Of a stretch of DNA of 64,000 nucleotides, positions 1 through 12,305 are shown piece by piece. A model generated the notes under the pieces. The model saw nothing but the letters and a program-made list of their open reading frames with translations, was not told the DNA's origin and did not search any database. Source of the stretch: Pezizomycotina sp. ARF18 (lineage: Eukaryota > Ascomycota); NCBI GenBank assembly GCA_002224055.1, contig AZLU01000098.1, positions 83,633 to 147,632 of the forward strand, read 5' to 3'. The position numbers and the translations under genes were made by a program. How positions within the stretch are numbered: the first letter of the stretch is position 1; the number at the start of each line of letters is the position of its first letter.

Positions 1-728
1 TTGATCTAGTTAGGGTATGGAATTGGAAGTATTTTCCCTTGCATACGACGGAGAGACAGGAAACAGCCTCGGCGATTTTTCTTACACCTTCCGTCCCGTT
101 ATCCAAGAAATGATTGTCAACAAATATTATTGAAGGTCTTATAGCTTAGCTGAAGTCTAGGTACCGACTTATGTAACGATAAACCGGACGGCGTTTCTAT
201 CCCTGTTTCTTCCTCAAGCTCTTCCCTTGCCCCGGGCGTCCGCGGTGAAGCTTCGCCGCAGAATAAACTGTAAAAATTTATCGTCAGCTGCTGTGGCTAG
301 TGTTTCGATTCTCATCTGCTGCGTAGTAAAAGTTTGATGATATTTGATGATTCACTTTTGCGAGGAATCTATGCCTGTCCGTAATCTGCGCCAACGTGTC
401 TCTTAATTCAAGTATTCGGGTTTTCTTTGTTGAACCTTTTCTATCTTAACTACTGTCCACGCCGTCACCCTTCCGTGCAAGTGGGTGAACCCAGCCACCA
501 GACTTCAAGCAAGAGCTATGGCACTCTAACGCCCTTTCAATATTTAAACACCTTCCTATCACACTACGTACAAGCGTTATGATCAGTAGTTATTATGAGG
601 TTCAGCTTCCAAAGAGTAATCTCTTCAGAACCTTCGCATTGCTAATAGCCTGACAGCTGATCGCAAAGTGCTCAATCGCCCTTGTCATTCTCCAAGTCGT
701 GGACTTCGCGACCGTCATTTCTAATTCC
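1..728. other. No gene recognised
   Basis: No open frame here has recognisable domain content, and no RNA gene or repeat was seen. Confidence 0.5.
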
Positions 729-1463
729 TCACCGCCAAGCATGCTCAGGTTGGAAAAGCCCAGTCCATCGACACGCTGTAATTCCTCCGAGGATGGTCAA
801 GTGGTTTTTTCCGGTGTAGTACCTCTGTAGAGCGCAAAGGAAATGGAAGGTAGGCAAGCTAGCTACCCTCGACGCGCCTATGAACCGGAACTTTTGGCTC
901 GGATTATTGCTACGCTCAAGCTGGATAAAATGGCAGGCGAGGGTGCGGATGGGATCCACTTGAGGATTCATAGGCGTAGGAAGGCTTTCTGTGTTTTTGA
1001 TCTTCTCGAGGACAGCTGCGAGTGCGCCTTGCCTCTGATCGGTCGGCGTCCAGTGCATGTAACCAGTGCGTATGATGGCTTGTTCGAGAAAACTTGGTAT
1101 CATGCCTTGATCTGCAAAATCTAAGCCTTGAAGCGTTTCTTCGATAAAGTAGCCGGGTGCGGGGAAGGAACGGCTTCAACATCGAATTTGAACTATAGAT
1201 TGACCACACTCCATAATTTTCTCAATCGTTTTGCTACACTATCTAGCGCGCCGCTTCATCTTGCGAACGAACCATTGATGAGAAAGGTCAATGTATACCC
1301 TCCACCCGTAATACATCTCGTAAAGGCGACGGCAACAGCTACTAAGTCATCTCTGGCTCACTTGTATCAAGTAGATGCGCCAACGCAGTCAAGAGTCGTT
1401 CCAGAGGCTGGGAGTAGGGTAATAGGTCCCCAGGAAGCCGATCCGGTGATTATAAGGCTTTAG
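729..1463 (-). pseudogene. Unrecognised broken coding relic
   Basis: I do not recognise the family. Read on the minus strand, the sequence gives protein-like stretches that continue only by changing frame. They run from a segment ending in GTYYPTPSLWND near 1400, through a Gly/Thr-rich segment (TGGGYTLTFLINGSFAR) near 1290, to a long open frame at 729-1103 containing QGALAAVLEKIKN. The 729-1103 frame stays open in-frame some 60 nt further upstream, to about 1160. Residue composition and the clean hand-over between frames suggest a former single-domain protein. The plus-strand frames over the same bases are less protein-like. No function is assigned. Confidence 0.35.
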
Positions 1464-2284
1464 CTACACGATGACTCCGGACGAGAATTTTCTCTAGGTT
1501 ACCTGCCATATCCTAGAAGAGTAAGATCAGACGGAGTATGTCTTCGGGGAGGGGCCTTAAAAGGGGCGTCGTGGGTTTATTCATTGTTTGAGATATATCT
1601 GATTGAATTCGCGAATACGCATTTGGGGATTTGAAAGGAAGAGGATACTTTGCACATGCATGGGGAACTCTGGCTCGTTTATAAAACTCTGCATTGACGA
1701 ACTTTAAGTCTATTGATCATCATTATGTCACGTGACCGAAATGCGTCTTGTTCATTAGTGAGAACTCTATAGTAAAGTTCCGTGATCATCAATGGGCAAG
1801 ATACGCTCGGATAGACGCAGATATCGCTGCTTGTAGAATTGCTTATTGTCTGGAACTCTCACGCGCCTCGCGCGCGTTCTTGGCCTTAAATACGCGGTGT
1901 TCCGCTTCTTTATTTATTATTTATTTATTTATTTATTTATCCTCTTCCACCAGCATATCAAACATATCAACAAATCACTAGTTGTAAATCCTTCAATTGC
2001 TCTTCCAACCTCTTTCTTTAGTTCAACTACACGATTGTTCTATTAGACTATCTTATTCTATCCCAAGACCTCCTTGCACTGGGCTTATACTCGGTACTGC
2101 TAGCGAAGATCACCAGAGAGAAATAGTATCTAGCAATATAGTGCGACATACAGTTTGCGGCTTCGCGATATACTCCGCAACAATGGATATGACAAGTACG
2201 AAACTCCTTAGTATATGCATAATAGGTGTATATACATATATCGGCATGAGGACTAACGCCTCCACCGGGTCTTATTTCTGACAG
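1464..2284. other. Intergenic, no gene recognised
   Basis: Short open frames here have no recognisable content. The stretch contains a TTTA microsatellite and the region just upstream of a decayed BTB gene. Confidence 0.5.
1909..1940. repeat. TTTA microsatellite
   Basis: About eight near-perfect tandem copies of a TTTA/TATT tetranucleotide, visible directly in the sequence. Confidence 0.85.
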
Positions 2285-3030
2285 ATGGTTATCCTCGCCG
2301 AAATTGAGTTCATTGCCGGCTCCAATGATCCCCAATCTTTATAGTCCACGAGGATCTCTTCACCGCTCAGTCTACGGTCTTTAAAGCCATGATCAACACA
2401 AACATGCGCGAATCTACCGAGCGCAAGATCACCTTAAGTGAAGTTGACCCGTCCATCTTCGTCCGCTGCGTCGAGTTCTGCATCAAGGGCTACTACACCA
2501 TCCCGGAATACCGCGAAACCCTCAAAGTCCTCAACCGTCGGAAGATAACCCCTCGGACCATTGGCGGTTCAGAGAGGTTCAAACGGAGAAACAGTGGAAA
2601 CCTGGATTGACAGCGATTACGTGTTCGGCGCCGAGTCGGACTTTCGATATAGGTTTCCTGAGCTTGAGTATATCGACGGTTCGGAGTTCTGGCCGATGGT
2701 GAAGTCGTTGAAGTGCCACCCACTCGACGTGATGCTTCTGGGACGTAGGCATGAGGGTTTCGATGGCGTGAATATCCTCTTTTGCCCACCAAACTATACG
2801 TCTTCGCGGAGATGTACGATATCCCGAAGTTGATGTACAGTATCAAGCGCAAGTGAGGCTGCAGGCTATACTCTTCGGCAAAAAGCGTTGCAGATAGAGA
2901 TTTTATGGCCGGATGGTATTGTACAACTTGCCGAGTACATCTACCAGAATACTTCGGTGATGTGCGGGGAAGGATTTGCAATATCTTATAACGTTCTACT
3001 GCGCTTCGAAGGCTAGGATACTGACTGGAA
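2285..3030 (+). pseudogene. BTB/POZ-domain protein, frameshifted (copy 1)
   Basis: BTB/POZ proteins are dimerising adaptors, often substrate receptors for cullin-3 ligases. The likely start is the ATG at 2285. The first frame (EIEFIAGSNDP) is followed after a shift near 2340 by VHEDLFTAQSTVFKAM and RESTERKITLSEVDPSIF, the standard BTB core seen also at 24 and 26 kb. Later pieces in other frames resemble the family's C-terminal half: KLYVFAEMYDIPKLMYSIK near 2795-2850 and IVQLAEYIYQNTSV near 2920-2960. At least three frame changes are needed. The gene ends about 130 bases before the N gap, so its 3' end may be missing or collapsed. The BTB assignment is firm; whether it is functional is doubtful. 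Confidence 0.7.
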
Positions 3031-3159
3031 ATGCCGGTTTATGACTTACTGAGGGCCGGTGGCGATTCTCAGCTAACATCGTCATGCGATGGGAATGTTG
3101 GACGGGTTCGACGGAGGGACAAAACCGTACGCTCAGAAACTACCGGCCGAGGCGAAGGC

Positions 3160-3684
3160 NNNNNNNNNNNNNNNNNNNNNNNNNNNNNNNNNNNNNNNNN
3201 NNNNNNNNNNNNNNNNNNNNNNNNNNNNNNNNNNNNNNNNNNNNNNNNNNNNNNNNNNNNNNNNNNNNNNNNNNNNNNNNNNNNNNNNNNNNNNNNNNNN
3301 NNNNNNNNNNNNNNNNNNNNNNNNNNNNNNNNNNNNNNNNNNNNNNNNNNNNNNNNNNNNNNNNNNNNNNNNNNNNNNNNNNNNNNNNNNNNNNNNNNNN
3401 NNNNNNNNNNNNNNNNNNNNNNNNNNNNNNNNNNNNNNNNNNNNNNNNNNNNNNNNNNNNNNNNNNNNNNNNNNNNNNNNNNNNNNNNNNNNNNNNNNNN
3501 NNNNNNNNNNNNNNNNNNNNNNNNNNNNNNNNNNNNNNNNNNNNNNNNNNNNNNNNNNNNNNNNNNNNNNNNNNNNNNNNNNNNNNNNNNNNNNNNNNNN
3601 NNNNNNNNNNNNNNNNNNNNNNNNNNNNNNNNNNNNNNNNNNNNNNNNNNNNNNNNNNNNNNNNNNNNNNNNNNNNNNNNNNNN
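3160..3684. other. Assembly gap (525 N)
   Basis: An uninterrupted run of 525 N marks a scaffolding gap. Open frames that appear to span it are artefacts. It lies between two BTB relics, so missing repeat or paralogous sequence is plausible. Confidence 0.99.
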
Positions 3685-4111
3685 TAAGGTTCAATGACAC
3701 TAAGAAATCTGCGAGAGCAGGGAAACACGATTAGTTATCACTCTATAGTATGGGCCTATGTGAATAGGTCACTTGTCATTGCACTATCAAGAGCACTTGC
3801 CTAGAAAAGATATTATTTACGGGGGCTGAAGGTCCCGAAGCGCTCATTGTTCGAAAGCACAAGAAGTGTTAGAGAACAGTGGACGGCTACTTTATATAAC
3901 TGTACTAAAAGAATTCAATGGAAAAGGCTTGAAATAATCATACACTTGAAATAGCCTGATGGTTTTACTCGGAGACTAATAAAAATAAAAAGATTTGTGA
4001 CACACGCGAATGAGTTCAAGCTTAGCGTGAGAAGTTGAGCAGGTCACAAAGATGAAGAATCTAATCAACTGAAGAGGTAGTATCTAAAAGAAGACTCGAA
4101 ACTGCCCACCA

Positions 4112-4790
4112 ATGATGGTTCATCGTTATTATCAGGTGATATCCTCTCAGCCCATTCAGTTCATCATCGCGTCGACAATCCAGAAATTTACTATCTACCT
4201 CGCGATGTCGTAATCAACAAACCCCCAGTCTTCAAGGCATGTTAGCTCTGGCTGCGCGAATCGTCGATGGTCCGTCTTTCTGAAAGAAGTAGAACCGGAG
4301 ACCTTCTTATGCCTCGCTGAGTTTGCCATCCGAGGTCACTACACTCTACCGAAACTGAGAAACTACGATTCCTCATGCGCGAATAAAGTCAGGATAGAGT
4401 CGTCGGAGTAGGTGATCGGGTCAGCGTCTACCAGACCTGCTCATGCACACAAGGTCTAGGTGTTTGCAGATACTACGGCATCGGCGACCTTAGGGTACAC
4501 TCGAAGTACCGCCTTGCACACCTTTATAGATACCTGGACGAATATCCGGTTCTATATGGGGTGAAGATACATACGCTGAGAAATTCACGTCGCTGGTCAA
4601 GTTCGTGTATGATAACTCCGTGGATCAAGAATGGTACCGGGAGCGCAAGGCGCCACAACACTACGCCAGATGCTCGCGATTTTAGCATCGCATGCAGCGA
4701 AGAGGTTACTGAGGAGGAGGAGTTCAACATATTTTTCAAGGAGAATGGAGAGTTTGCGTAGGATTTGTCCGCTACATGGCCGAAGGCATG
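4112..4790 (+). pseudogene. BTB/POZ-domain protein, heavily decayed (copy 2)
   Basis: Similarity to the other BTB genes in the window shows through several frames. VDNPEIYYLPRDVVINKPPVF near 4170-4230 matches the strand/helix following the start. VFLKEVEPETFLCLAEFAI near 4278-4335 with GHYTLPKL matches the core, VFADTTASATLG near 4455-4490 the linker, and LVKFVYDNSVDQEWYRERKA near 4590-4655 the C-terminal helices. In-frame stops, for example just before VFADT, accompany the frameshifts. This copy therefore looks like a genuine pseudogene rather than one with only consensus errors. The probable start is ATG 4112 or 4115. Confidence 0.65.
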
Positions 4791-7761
4791 CATCGTGATT
4801 TCTAATTATACAGCTTTTCTTGGTCAGCAAGCGTTCAGAAGAAATGATCACATTGTCAGGACGAGAGGAGAATTTGCTCAAGTACTTCCAGCTGCTGGAT
4901 TGTAAAACTCGTTGGAGCGATGTACCCTACGAAGGGGTCCTAACTTCAGTTTTGTTGCTAGGTATATCACTGTATCAAGCTGAAGGGAAAGGTTCAGACC
5001 TTGGTGTGATTTTACTGCTAGGTCTTTCTTATTACTTCGTATGTCAATACGAGAAGATGGCTATTTAGTTATCATGCACTGCCGTTGATAACAGCACATC
5101 TCAATCGCAAGTTAAAAAGAGTGGAATCTAGCCGAGGATGACCCAAAGCCTGCAAGGTCATTCCATCCATGATACACAAGTTATAGCTTAAACTTGCTTT
5201 AGATGAAATGTCACTATAGCAATATTATTTTGCAAAGAACTCATTACATTTTTCTCAAACCAAACAATTTCAATCGCTCAAGGTTGAATACCCATGTTGT
5301 AGTTTTGATAGCTCGTCTGTGCATTGTGAAGTTCATACATTTTTCAGCAGGTGCGAATCGCGCTGGCGCTACTGTAATGGGTGAACCTTTTGTCACTGCA
5401 TCAAATAGACAACGGGCGAATTCCTCGGTATGCTCACTTTACAACAGTGCTATAATTGAACAAGCCAAGATCGTAGGATCCGCAATCCATGTAGCTTAGA
5501 TGTACACTCAAATGGCTAAGCAACGGCAGTAAATTACACTGGCAGGTGCCAGAGCACCTTTTAGAATCAACCTGTAAACCTTTTCTTGCGTATTTCGGAA
5601 ATTGAAGTTTTATCAACTCCACGCTAGCCACGCTGAAAGAGATCGCATCTCGTATTCGGCCCTTATAACGAGATGAAACCCGCCCACGAAGTGTGCTCGA
5701 CTTCAATCCACGATGGAGGATTATATTTTACCCCATTTGAGTAGTTCTAAACCCGGTCAAGGCTTCTCCGCGGTTCGGATTCGTTGATAGACAGAACGCT
5801 CATGTTGATACTATTACATCCAAATTTTCGTCTAGCCCGTCGGGGAATTCTTTGATCGACTTGTTTTCCGAATCTTGGTACTTCAGATGGAGTTGAGACG
5901 GAAGCAAGGAATGTTCCTTATCAGGACATTCCTTATCAAGAGCTCTGTACTCGTAGATGCAAGGGCACGAAAGGATATTATTATAACGCCGATGACGCAT
6001 ATTAATAACCATTGGAGTTGACCCCTTATATGCTCCCAGGCGGGGGTATTCCGGCTCGTGGCGGCATCGACTGCAAAATGGTTAGAGGAGAGGGTGGAAA
6101 TCCGGTATCAACTCCGAGATTCCAAGGCGAAGGGACTCTTGTAGAATTCTAATTTTAAAATATTGCCTTATACACTCCTATAGTATTGGAACTAGTGCAA
6201 CGGTCGCAAGGCGGATCATGGTTTTTCTTTCTCGCTTATAACCTTGTCTTTTTATATAGAGATAGGATGTAACGTGAAATGACTCCGTGCCCTGGAAGAC
6301 TTTGGTAGCGGCGCTCCGTGTTTACTCTGGAAGATGGAATTCGTGTGTTCCGAGGGTTGGTGTTATACTCTGTACCCTTTCCTACTGGGATAACCGTCAT
6401 GATCGTGGATAACAAGCACTAGGCATCCAATATAGGACCCCCCTCACTCTCTGCAACTGTGGTGCGCCTTCAGCTTCAACTCCGCGGGAAAGATATCAAC
6501 CCCTCCTTTACCGAACCGGGAAATGACTTCCATCGTCGTGCAACGAATAGATGTGTATTACCAAAGACGAGATTAAAATGCTTAGCGTTTTCCTGTCCGA
6601 TTTCTTGTTATAAGATTTATAATAAATATAGCACAAGATTCATGAGAATATCATTGTTCCTCGCCTCTGCATGGAACAATCTGAACCCCTCTCGCGCAAT
6701 TCGGGGCGCAATTATTCTTTGGACGTGGACACTGATGTATGATGCATTTACACTTTATAGTATTTTTTTGACTGCGGTAGGGCTGAAACCGGTGTGAAGC
6801 GGCAAAGCTCAAAAGATCTAGAAGTCCGTAACGATTGTGGAACGGACCCCGTTAACGTCAGAGCTTTTCTACAAGAAGAGGGCGGGGCATCAAGACGTCG
6901 CAGCCCTAGATGACAAGAAGAAACGTCTACACGCATCATGAATCGTATCATTCCTATTCTAAAAAGTGCTCTCGACTAATAGGATTTTCTGCCTATCAGA
7001 CTAGACGCAGTTCGCCAATCGGATTACTCCCATCCGCCCTTTTGCATTTGAGAATTATAAATTTTATTTGCCCTACTATACAGATAGCACGTAGACGTCA
7101 GGGACTTTCCCGCCGAAACCCAGGCGGGCTTATTCCACCTCCACGAATTTTATTCAGGCAATCTCGTATTCTGATGGGCCCCCGGTCGGCTAGGCACGCA
7201 CATTAACGATGAAGATTTGCCGGTTTAGCGGTTTGCCCTGAATAAACTCTAATCGATAAGGCCCTTAAGCTGTTTCAGAGTTGACATCTGGGTTTATATT
7301 GTGGCCCATGAAAAATGGGATGAAGCTCAAGGTGAAGCTGTCACGATCACGATTTATTCATGGATACCTTTGCAAAGCTACAACCCAAACCCTGGTAGAC
7401 CCTTCCAACGTCTGGGCTGGTTCAACGTTCACATATGCAGATGTTCTGAGAACGATTTGGCTTATCATAATTGCCATCTCGACTAGCCACTTAGTATAAC
7501 AAGCCGCAAACCACCATCATTGAGTTCCAGAAGATCGTGCTTTCTCTAACCGTTAACAGATACCTATACAAAGGGTTATTCATCCTCTCCTTTTCCTTAT
7601 TTCCTTTGTTCTTTTCCTTTTCCTGGTGTTGTTTTTCTGTTTTATTTCATTTTTAATCTCTTCTTAATACGGGGCCTGGGTTCTTTAAGGTATTGTAATT
7701 TACGTGTATATCTGCCTTTTATTTCGTTTCTCAGTTTTTTTATACCTAGGAGATATTCAAG
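4791..7761. other. Gene-poor stretch
   Basis: About 3 kb with only short open frames lacking recognisable motifs. The last 180 bases (about 7580-7760) are pyrimidine-rich (runs of TTCC and TTTTC). That is typical of a fungal promoter or leader and fits the peptidase gene that starts at 7762. Confidence 0.5.
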
Positions 7762-10680
7762 ATGACGAGACACACTAGTCTGAAGACTCTTGCCCTTCTC
7801 GCCTGCACTATGATGGCTGGTCATCTATGGCACTCCCTCAATACGGCCGCGGATACAGGAGCGCCAGAGCCAACAACGGCGCCAACTGGCACCAGTACTA
7901 GCAGTAGTGGTGGTAAGGGCGGCGAAGCTTGCGCCTTCTCTCCTCGCAAGCAGCGTCACTGTTAGCAGCTGCAGCGCAGCAGGACCAAATGGACCGGCCC
8001 CGATGGGCCGGGGGTGCTCCGCCTGATCCATTCTGGTAACGGTACGCATCAGAGATAACCCAAAGCTGAGGATTCTTCGAGACGATTACTAACTCAATGA
8101 CCAATCAACATAGGATCTTTACCGCAACTTGGACCTAAACGGTATCGAAGTCGATCCGAAGATCGCGATGGACTGTCTCACTCGATACGTTCGACAAGGA
8201 TGCGCAGCCGAGTTCATAGGACAGGTCACAAATACTATGCTTTCCAGTTCCACGCTCGGCGATCTCGCCAACCCGCCAAGGAATCCAGGCGGCAACGCTT
8301 GATCTCCTCGCGGGAATGAGCCGGATTTACTCTGATATCAAGAGCGGCAAGATCTCTTCGCAGTACGTATGGAAATGCAGGTTATCGAATCTCCTCGCGC
8401 TGCAACGACGGTCAACTTATTCTTCAGGGAGGGGCCTCGATACGATCAGATTCGTTCCCGGTCGCGTGGCGTCCGTCTCCAAGGATGGTATGAGCTTCCG
8501 AAGGTTTTATGGTACCGTTGCCCTTCGTTTGATTCCCTGATGCCCAGCATTTGGTCCGGTTCCTGGTGCGCCTGCTATCACCAAGATCGATGGCCAGGAT
8601 GTTGTTGGAATACCTCACGAACTCACAGCCCAGGGTCTGCAGGAGGTTGATACCGCCTACAACACCGCTTTCGCTTCCATACCAGGGACGGCTATCGCGA
8701 ACAACCCTGGTGGCTCAACTCTAGGTCATTCACCCGAAAGGATTCCGTTGAGTTCACTTTCGAAAACGGAAAGACTATGTCCTTCCCTTGCAAGCGGTGA
8801 TTGGTTTCGATACCGATTTTACTGGAGTCACCGACGGTGAATCCTTCAAGCAGAGTTCGTCTCGGGTGGTGTCAGACTGAGCTTGTTCGCACCAGACCGA
8901 GCTGCCTCCGGACCCCAAGCCAGCTTTACCGCTTTTGCGACCGGCATGCGGCTGCCAGTGGCACTTCACCCGCTGCCAGGAGACCGGAATCTTCTTCCGA
9001 CTCGGGCTACAGCGTTGACACGGCTCTGAAGCGAGGGCGCGTTGGCTGCGCTGGCTTCAAGGACGCAGGCGCAGGGTCATCGCTAGATCGCACCGCCCCA
9101 AGTCGACTTCTCCAAGGGTGAATGGAAAAGAAGTACGAAGCCATCGTTCGGAAGTCGCTGAAGTCCACGGTACCTTGGAGCCTACGCGCGCTAAGCGACA
9201 GAGAGGAGTCTGGTGCGTTCCCGTCGGGCCCAAGGTTTCCCAGGTGGCGAAGGCCCGCAGGAACTGCCGCCCGACGCTGAGCTACTCTCTTCCCCGGTCG
9301 GTGTCAATCTTGGACCAGGTGGTACTATCGTCGCTCAAACGGCAGACTTCTTCGGCAGTTTCATTGATGATGTACCGCCGTCATTGTCCATCGACGATTT
9401 CGAACCGTGCTCGTCCAGGGCCTCAGACCGCCGTTGATCGTTCATCGACCAGTGCCGCGCGACCAAGAGAAGCACTTGATCCTCGAGGTGTTCGGAAACG
9501 GAGGCGGTCTCGTTGCCGGCGGTTTCGATGTGTTCAAGCAGCTCTTCCCAGGTGACGAACCGAAACAGTTCTCTCGCATCCGCGCTAACGAAGCCGCTAA
9601 GATATACGCCGAGACTTCTCTCCATTTACCGAAGAACAGGCCGCGGCCGATCCGACGGTGCGGCCGGCGCAGCTATCTTAGCGGTTTCGCAAGGCTACTA
9701 CTCTAGACGAGAACGGCAAACCTTTCGCCACCTTGGACGACTTCTTCGGTCCCGTCTTCCAGGCCAATGACAACTTCCCACATCCCAGACCTTCAACTTC
9801 AGCGATCCAATGGCGTCGGTTTCGACCCGGACTTCAGCATCACCGGTCGGAGCTTTATCCGCCAATGCCAGCGCTGAACCGCCGTTCTCCCCGATAACAT
9901 CGTCCTCCTTACCGATGGTATCTGCTCCTCACTTGCACCGTCCTTGCCGAGCTTCTTCAGCATCAGAAGGGGTCAAGTCCGTCTTCGTCGGCGGTCTCCC
10001 AGAAGGCCCCCGCAGCGGCCATCGGCGGCGTCCGCGGATCGCAGACGCTCGAAATCGGTGACCTCCTCACCGACTCGCAGATCATGGACGAGTTTCCCCG
10101 CAAAACCTCCGACGAGAATCTGCCGCCAGGTTCTCCCGCAGAACACCACCTTCACCTTCAAGGACAATCAACTTCCGCGACAGCGTCCGTAAGGGCGAAC
10201 GACGCGCTTCAGTTTACTCCCGACAAGGCGAACTGCCGCCTGTTTACACCGCGGAGTCGTTCACTACGCCGCTGTTCTTCTACAAGCAAGTCAAGACGTC
10301 GCTTGGGTAACGGGAAATGTGCGCAGGGTTCCATCCAGGGTGGTGGCTCTCAAGGTGCAGTGGTTCTCAGAGTGGTAGCAATGAAGGTGGCGAGACTCAG
10401 GTGCCGGTGGTTCGCAGGGTGGTTCTGAAGGTGGCAAGTCCAGGGCGGTAGTGGTTCGCGGGGTGGTGAGGGGGCTGAGGTAATGCTGCAGGCGCTACTG
10501 GAGGATCCAATCTGAGAACGAGGGATGCGCTCCGACTTACAGCCCGCCACGACTCAAGGCGAGCCTCTGCGGGTGGTGAGCCTCCTGAGGGTGAGCTCTA
10601 TGGACTCCCGCCAACCTACGGTGCTCTCCGGCTGAGCCGTCCGCTCCGTCGCACGGCAGCAGCTACCGTCGGCGCCGTGT
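7762..10680 (+). pseudogene. Secreted S41-family peptidase (CPAF/UstP-like), multiply frameshifted
   Basis: S41 peptidases of this fungal type are secreted serine proteases; UstP-like members sit in some RiPP clusters. The start at 7762 gives a hydrophobic signal-like N-terminus (LKTLALLACTMMAG) and then a Thr/Ser-rich stretch. Scattered over frames are family landmarks: LDLLAGMSRIYSDIKSG (about 8300-8352), ITKIDGQDVV with an LTAQGLQEVDTAYN-type segment (about 8580-8670), DTDFTGVTDGESF (about 8810-8850), EVFGNGGGLVAGGFDVFKQLF (about 9485-9548), and DNIVLLTDGICSS (about 9893-9930) around the expected catalytic serine. GVKSVFVGGLPEGP follows at about 9970. The C-terminus is low-complexity Gly/Ser/Gln (about 10340-10480). 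One intron is likely near 8036-8113. At least eight frame changes are needed, so no intact product is encoded as given. Confidence 0.7.
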
Positions 10681-11239
10681 TAAAGATCATGAAAAGAATA
10701 TGAATGAGCTTGTGTCTTTTCTTCTTATTTCATGAGTTTCGAACGCTGCTCACGGAAACATCCTCATGATTTTAACGATTGAATACCCGATACCCTTAGC
10801 CCCCCCCCCCCCCAAAAAAAAAAAAAAAAAATAAAATAAAAAAAATAGCATCCAGAGTGACGTTCGTTCTTTGGCTCTTTGTGTTTCTTTTCTAATGTAT
10901 CACGCTCGTTTTTTTGCATTTCCATCTGCATAGCATTGCATACTATCGGAGTAATATTTGGCTTTTTTTTTTTGCATTTTTCATGTTTGTCATCTCTTGT
11001 CTCCTCTCATCGATTGTAACTAATTACATATAGTTAAGATACATTGGTATCATCACAGGGCTGTATAAACTTGCCTCAGGAGCGGTTTCAGCTAAGAAAT
11101 AAATGGTCATATTATACAGTACCTTCCAACTTCCACCCATATAGAATCTCTAAGTGACATGACCCTAAAGACTTGAAGATGCACTTTAAGACGCTCAATG
11201 AATAGATGTTAACGTCTGAAATGATTTCGAGGTAAAAAG
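10681..11239. other. Intergenic, 3' flank of peptidase gene
   Basis: AT-rich sequence with T- and A-rich tracts and no recognisable gene. It includes the C/A homopolymer block listed separately. Confidence 0.5.
10799..10850. repeat. C-run followed by A-rich run
   Basis: A run of roughly 13-15 C passes directly into a run of roughly 17-19 A and then a TAAAA-type tract. This is low-complexity sequence, and its exact length is unlikely to be reliable. Confidence 0.8.
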
Positions 11240-12305
11240 GAATGGGTCACCGGCCTATAGACCTTCTGCAGACACACTGGCTAGCATTGTCCGCCTTGCT
11301 CCAGAAGGTCGAGCGCGCCTTATCTGTCCGGGCGAGGTCAGATATGAATTTCTGGATCGGAAGAGTGGCAGTTCGACTCCACGGTACGACCAAGACAGCT
11401 GACATTCTTCTTAGTCCGGGCTCCACTGGGGATTGCTTCGAACACCTCGAGGCCGGCCGCAGAAACGGGATGCCTCTGGCTTATAGTGATCTGGAAAGAA
11501 AAACGTCTTGCTTGCTAATGCTTCGGCTTCAGAGAGGACCGAGATCCAGTTCTGTTTCAGGATATTCTCGTAGCGTAGGAGCTTGTATGCCGCGGCGAAA
11601 TCGTGAATGATCAATCGTCTTTCATGGTTTCGGCGGCACAGAGTCCAATGGTGCGAACTCGTTCTTGGAGACTGGCGGAACACTTGTTAGGCTTTGCTTG
11701 GTGCTGGCAAAGTTTTTGGCTGCTGGTCGAAGGTAGTGGTCGAGATATTCATGGCGACCCCCCTAGAGCCCTTCCTGGTTTAAGCATTGAGGTAAGATGG
11801 CTACGGTTAATGAACTCGAATCCACTTTTTTCATGTTGAGGTTGCCACAGCCCCAGTACGAAGACATCTGGTTTTGAATCGCCCTCCACGGGCGAAAACG
11901 TGTGGAAGAGCCCTTCGAGACCCATCCACGGTAGGTCCACCCTCACTGGTATTTTTAAGAGTTTTAATATGTGTTTGGCCCGTGCTCACCGTCCTCGTCC
12001 GAGCTTTGTGCCAAGAGCCAGGCAATATGTGGCGTTGCAATTCGACGTTTTGGTAGGAAGGGATTTTGCGCATCAGGCTCCGTGAAATTGACGGAGTGAG
12101 AATCCTCATTAAGGAACTCAGTGGTCCAGGGAGCGGTTGGCTAATGCCGCAATAAGACTCTATCTTTCAAAGTTGTGGCAATTTTGAGGTCCAGTTTGGT
12201 TTTATTATCCTGGGAGATCCACGATCGTCTACCAGATCGAGCTCTTGGACAACCGGTCCGTAGAGGGTGAAATTGCGGAACAGCTCGAACATGTCGGCTG
12301 GTTCT
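11240..12305 (-). pseudogene. Unrecognised broken coding relic
   Basis: I do not recognise the family. Minus-strand frames give a chain of protein-like segments that switch frame. From the 5' end these are MFELFRNFTLYGPVVQELDLV with DDRGSPRIIKPNW (about 12200-12300), ATPHIAWLLAQSSDEDGE (about 12000-12050), LPWMGLEGLFHTFSP with KPDVFVLGLWQPQ (about 11840-11940), and IIHDFAAAYKLLRYENILK (about 11550-11610). The pieces are collinear and together would be about 330 residues. No catalytic motif or membrane segment stands out. It could be a decayed regulatory or structural protein. The broken-gene call rests on coding character only. Confidence 0.35.

Noticed and set aside
3031-3734. Long open frames spanning the N run on both strands
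   Set aside because: They exist only because N is translated as unknown residues; no real coding evidence.
9118-10428. Several overlapping plus- and minus-strand open frames inside the peptidase gene
   Set aside because: Arg/Pro/Ser-rich translations are out-of-frame shadows; only the pieces with S41 motifs were kept.
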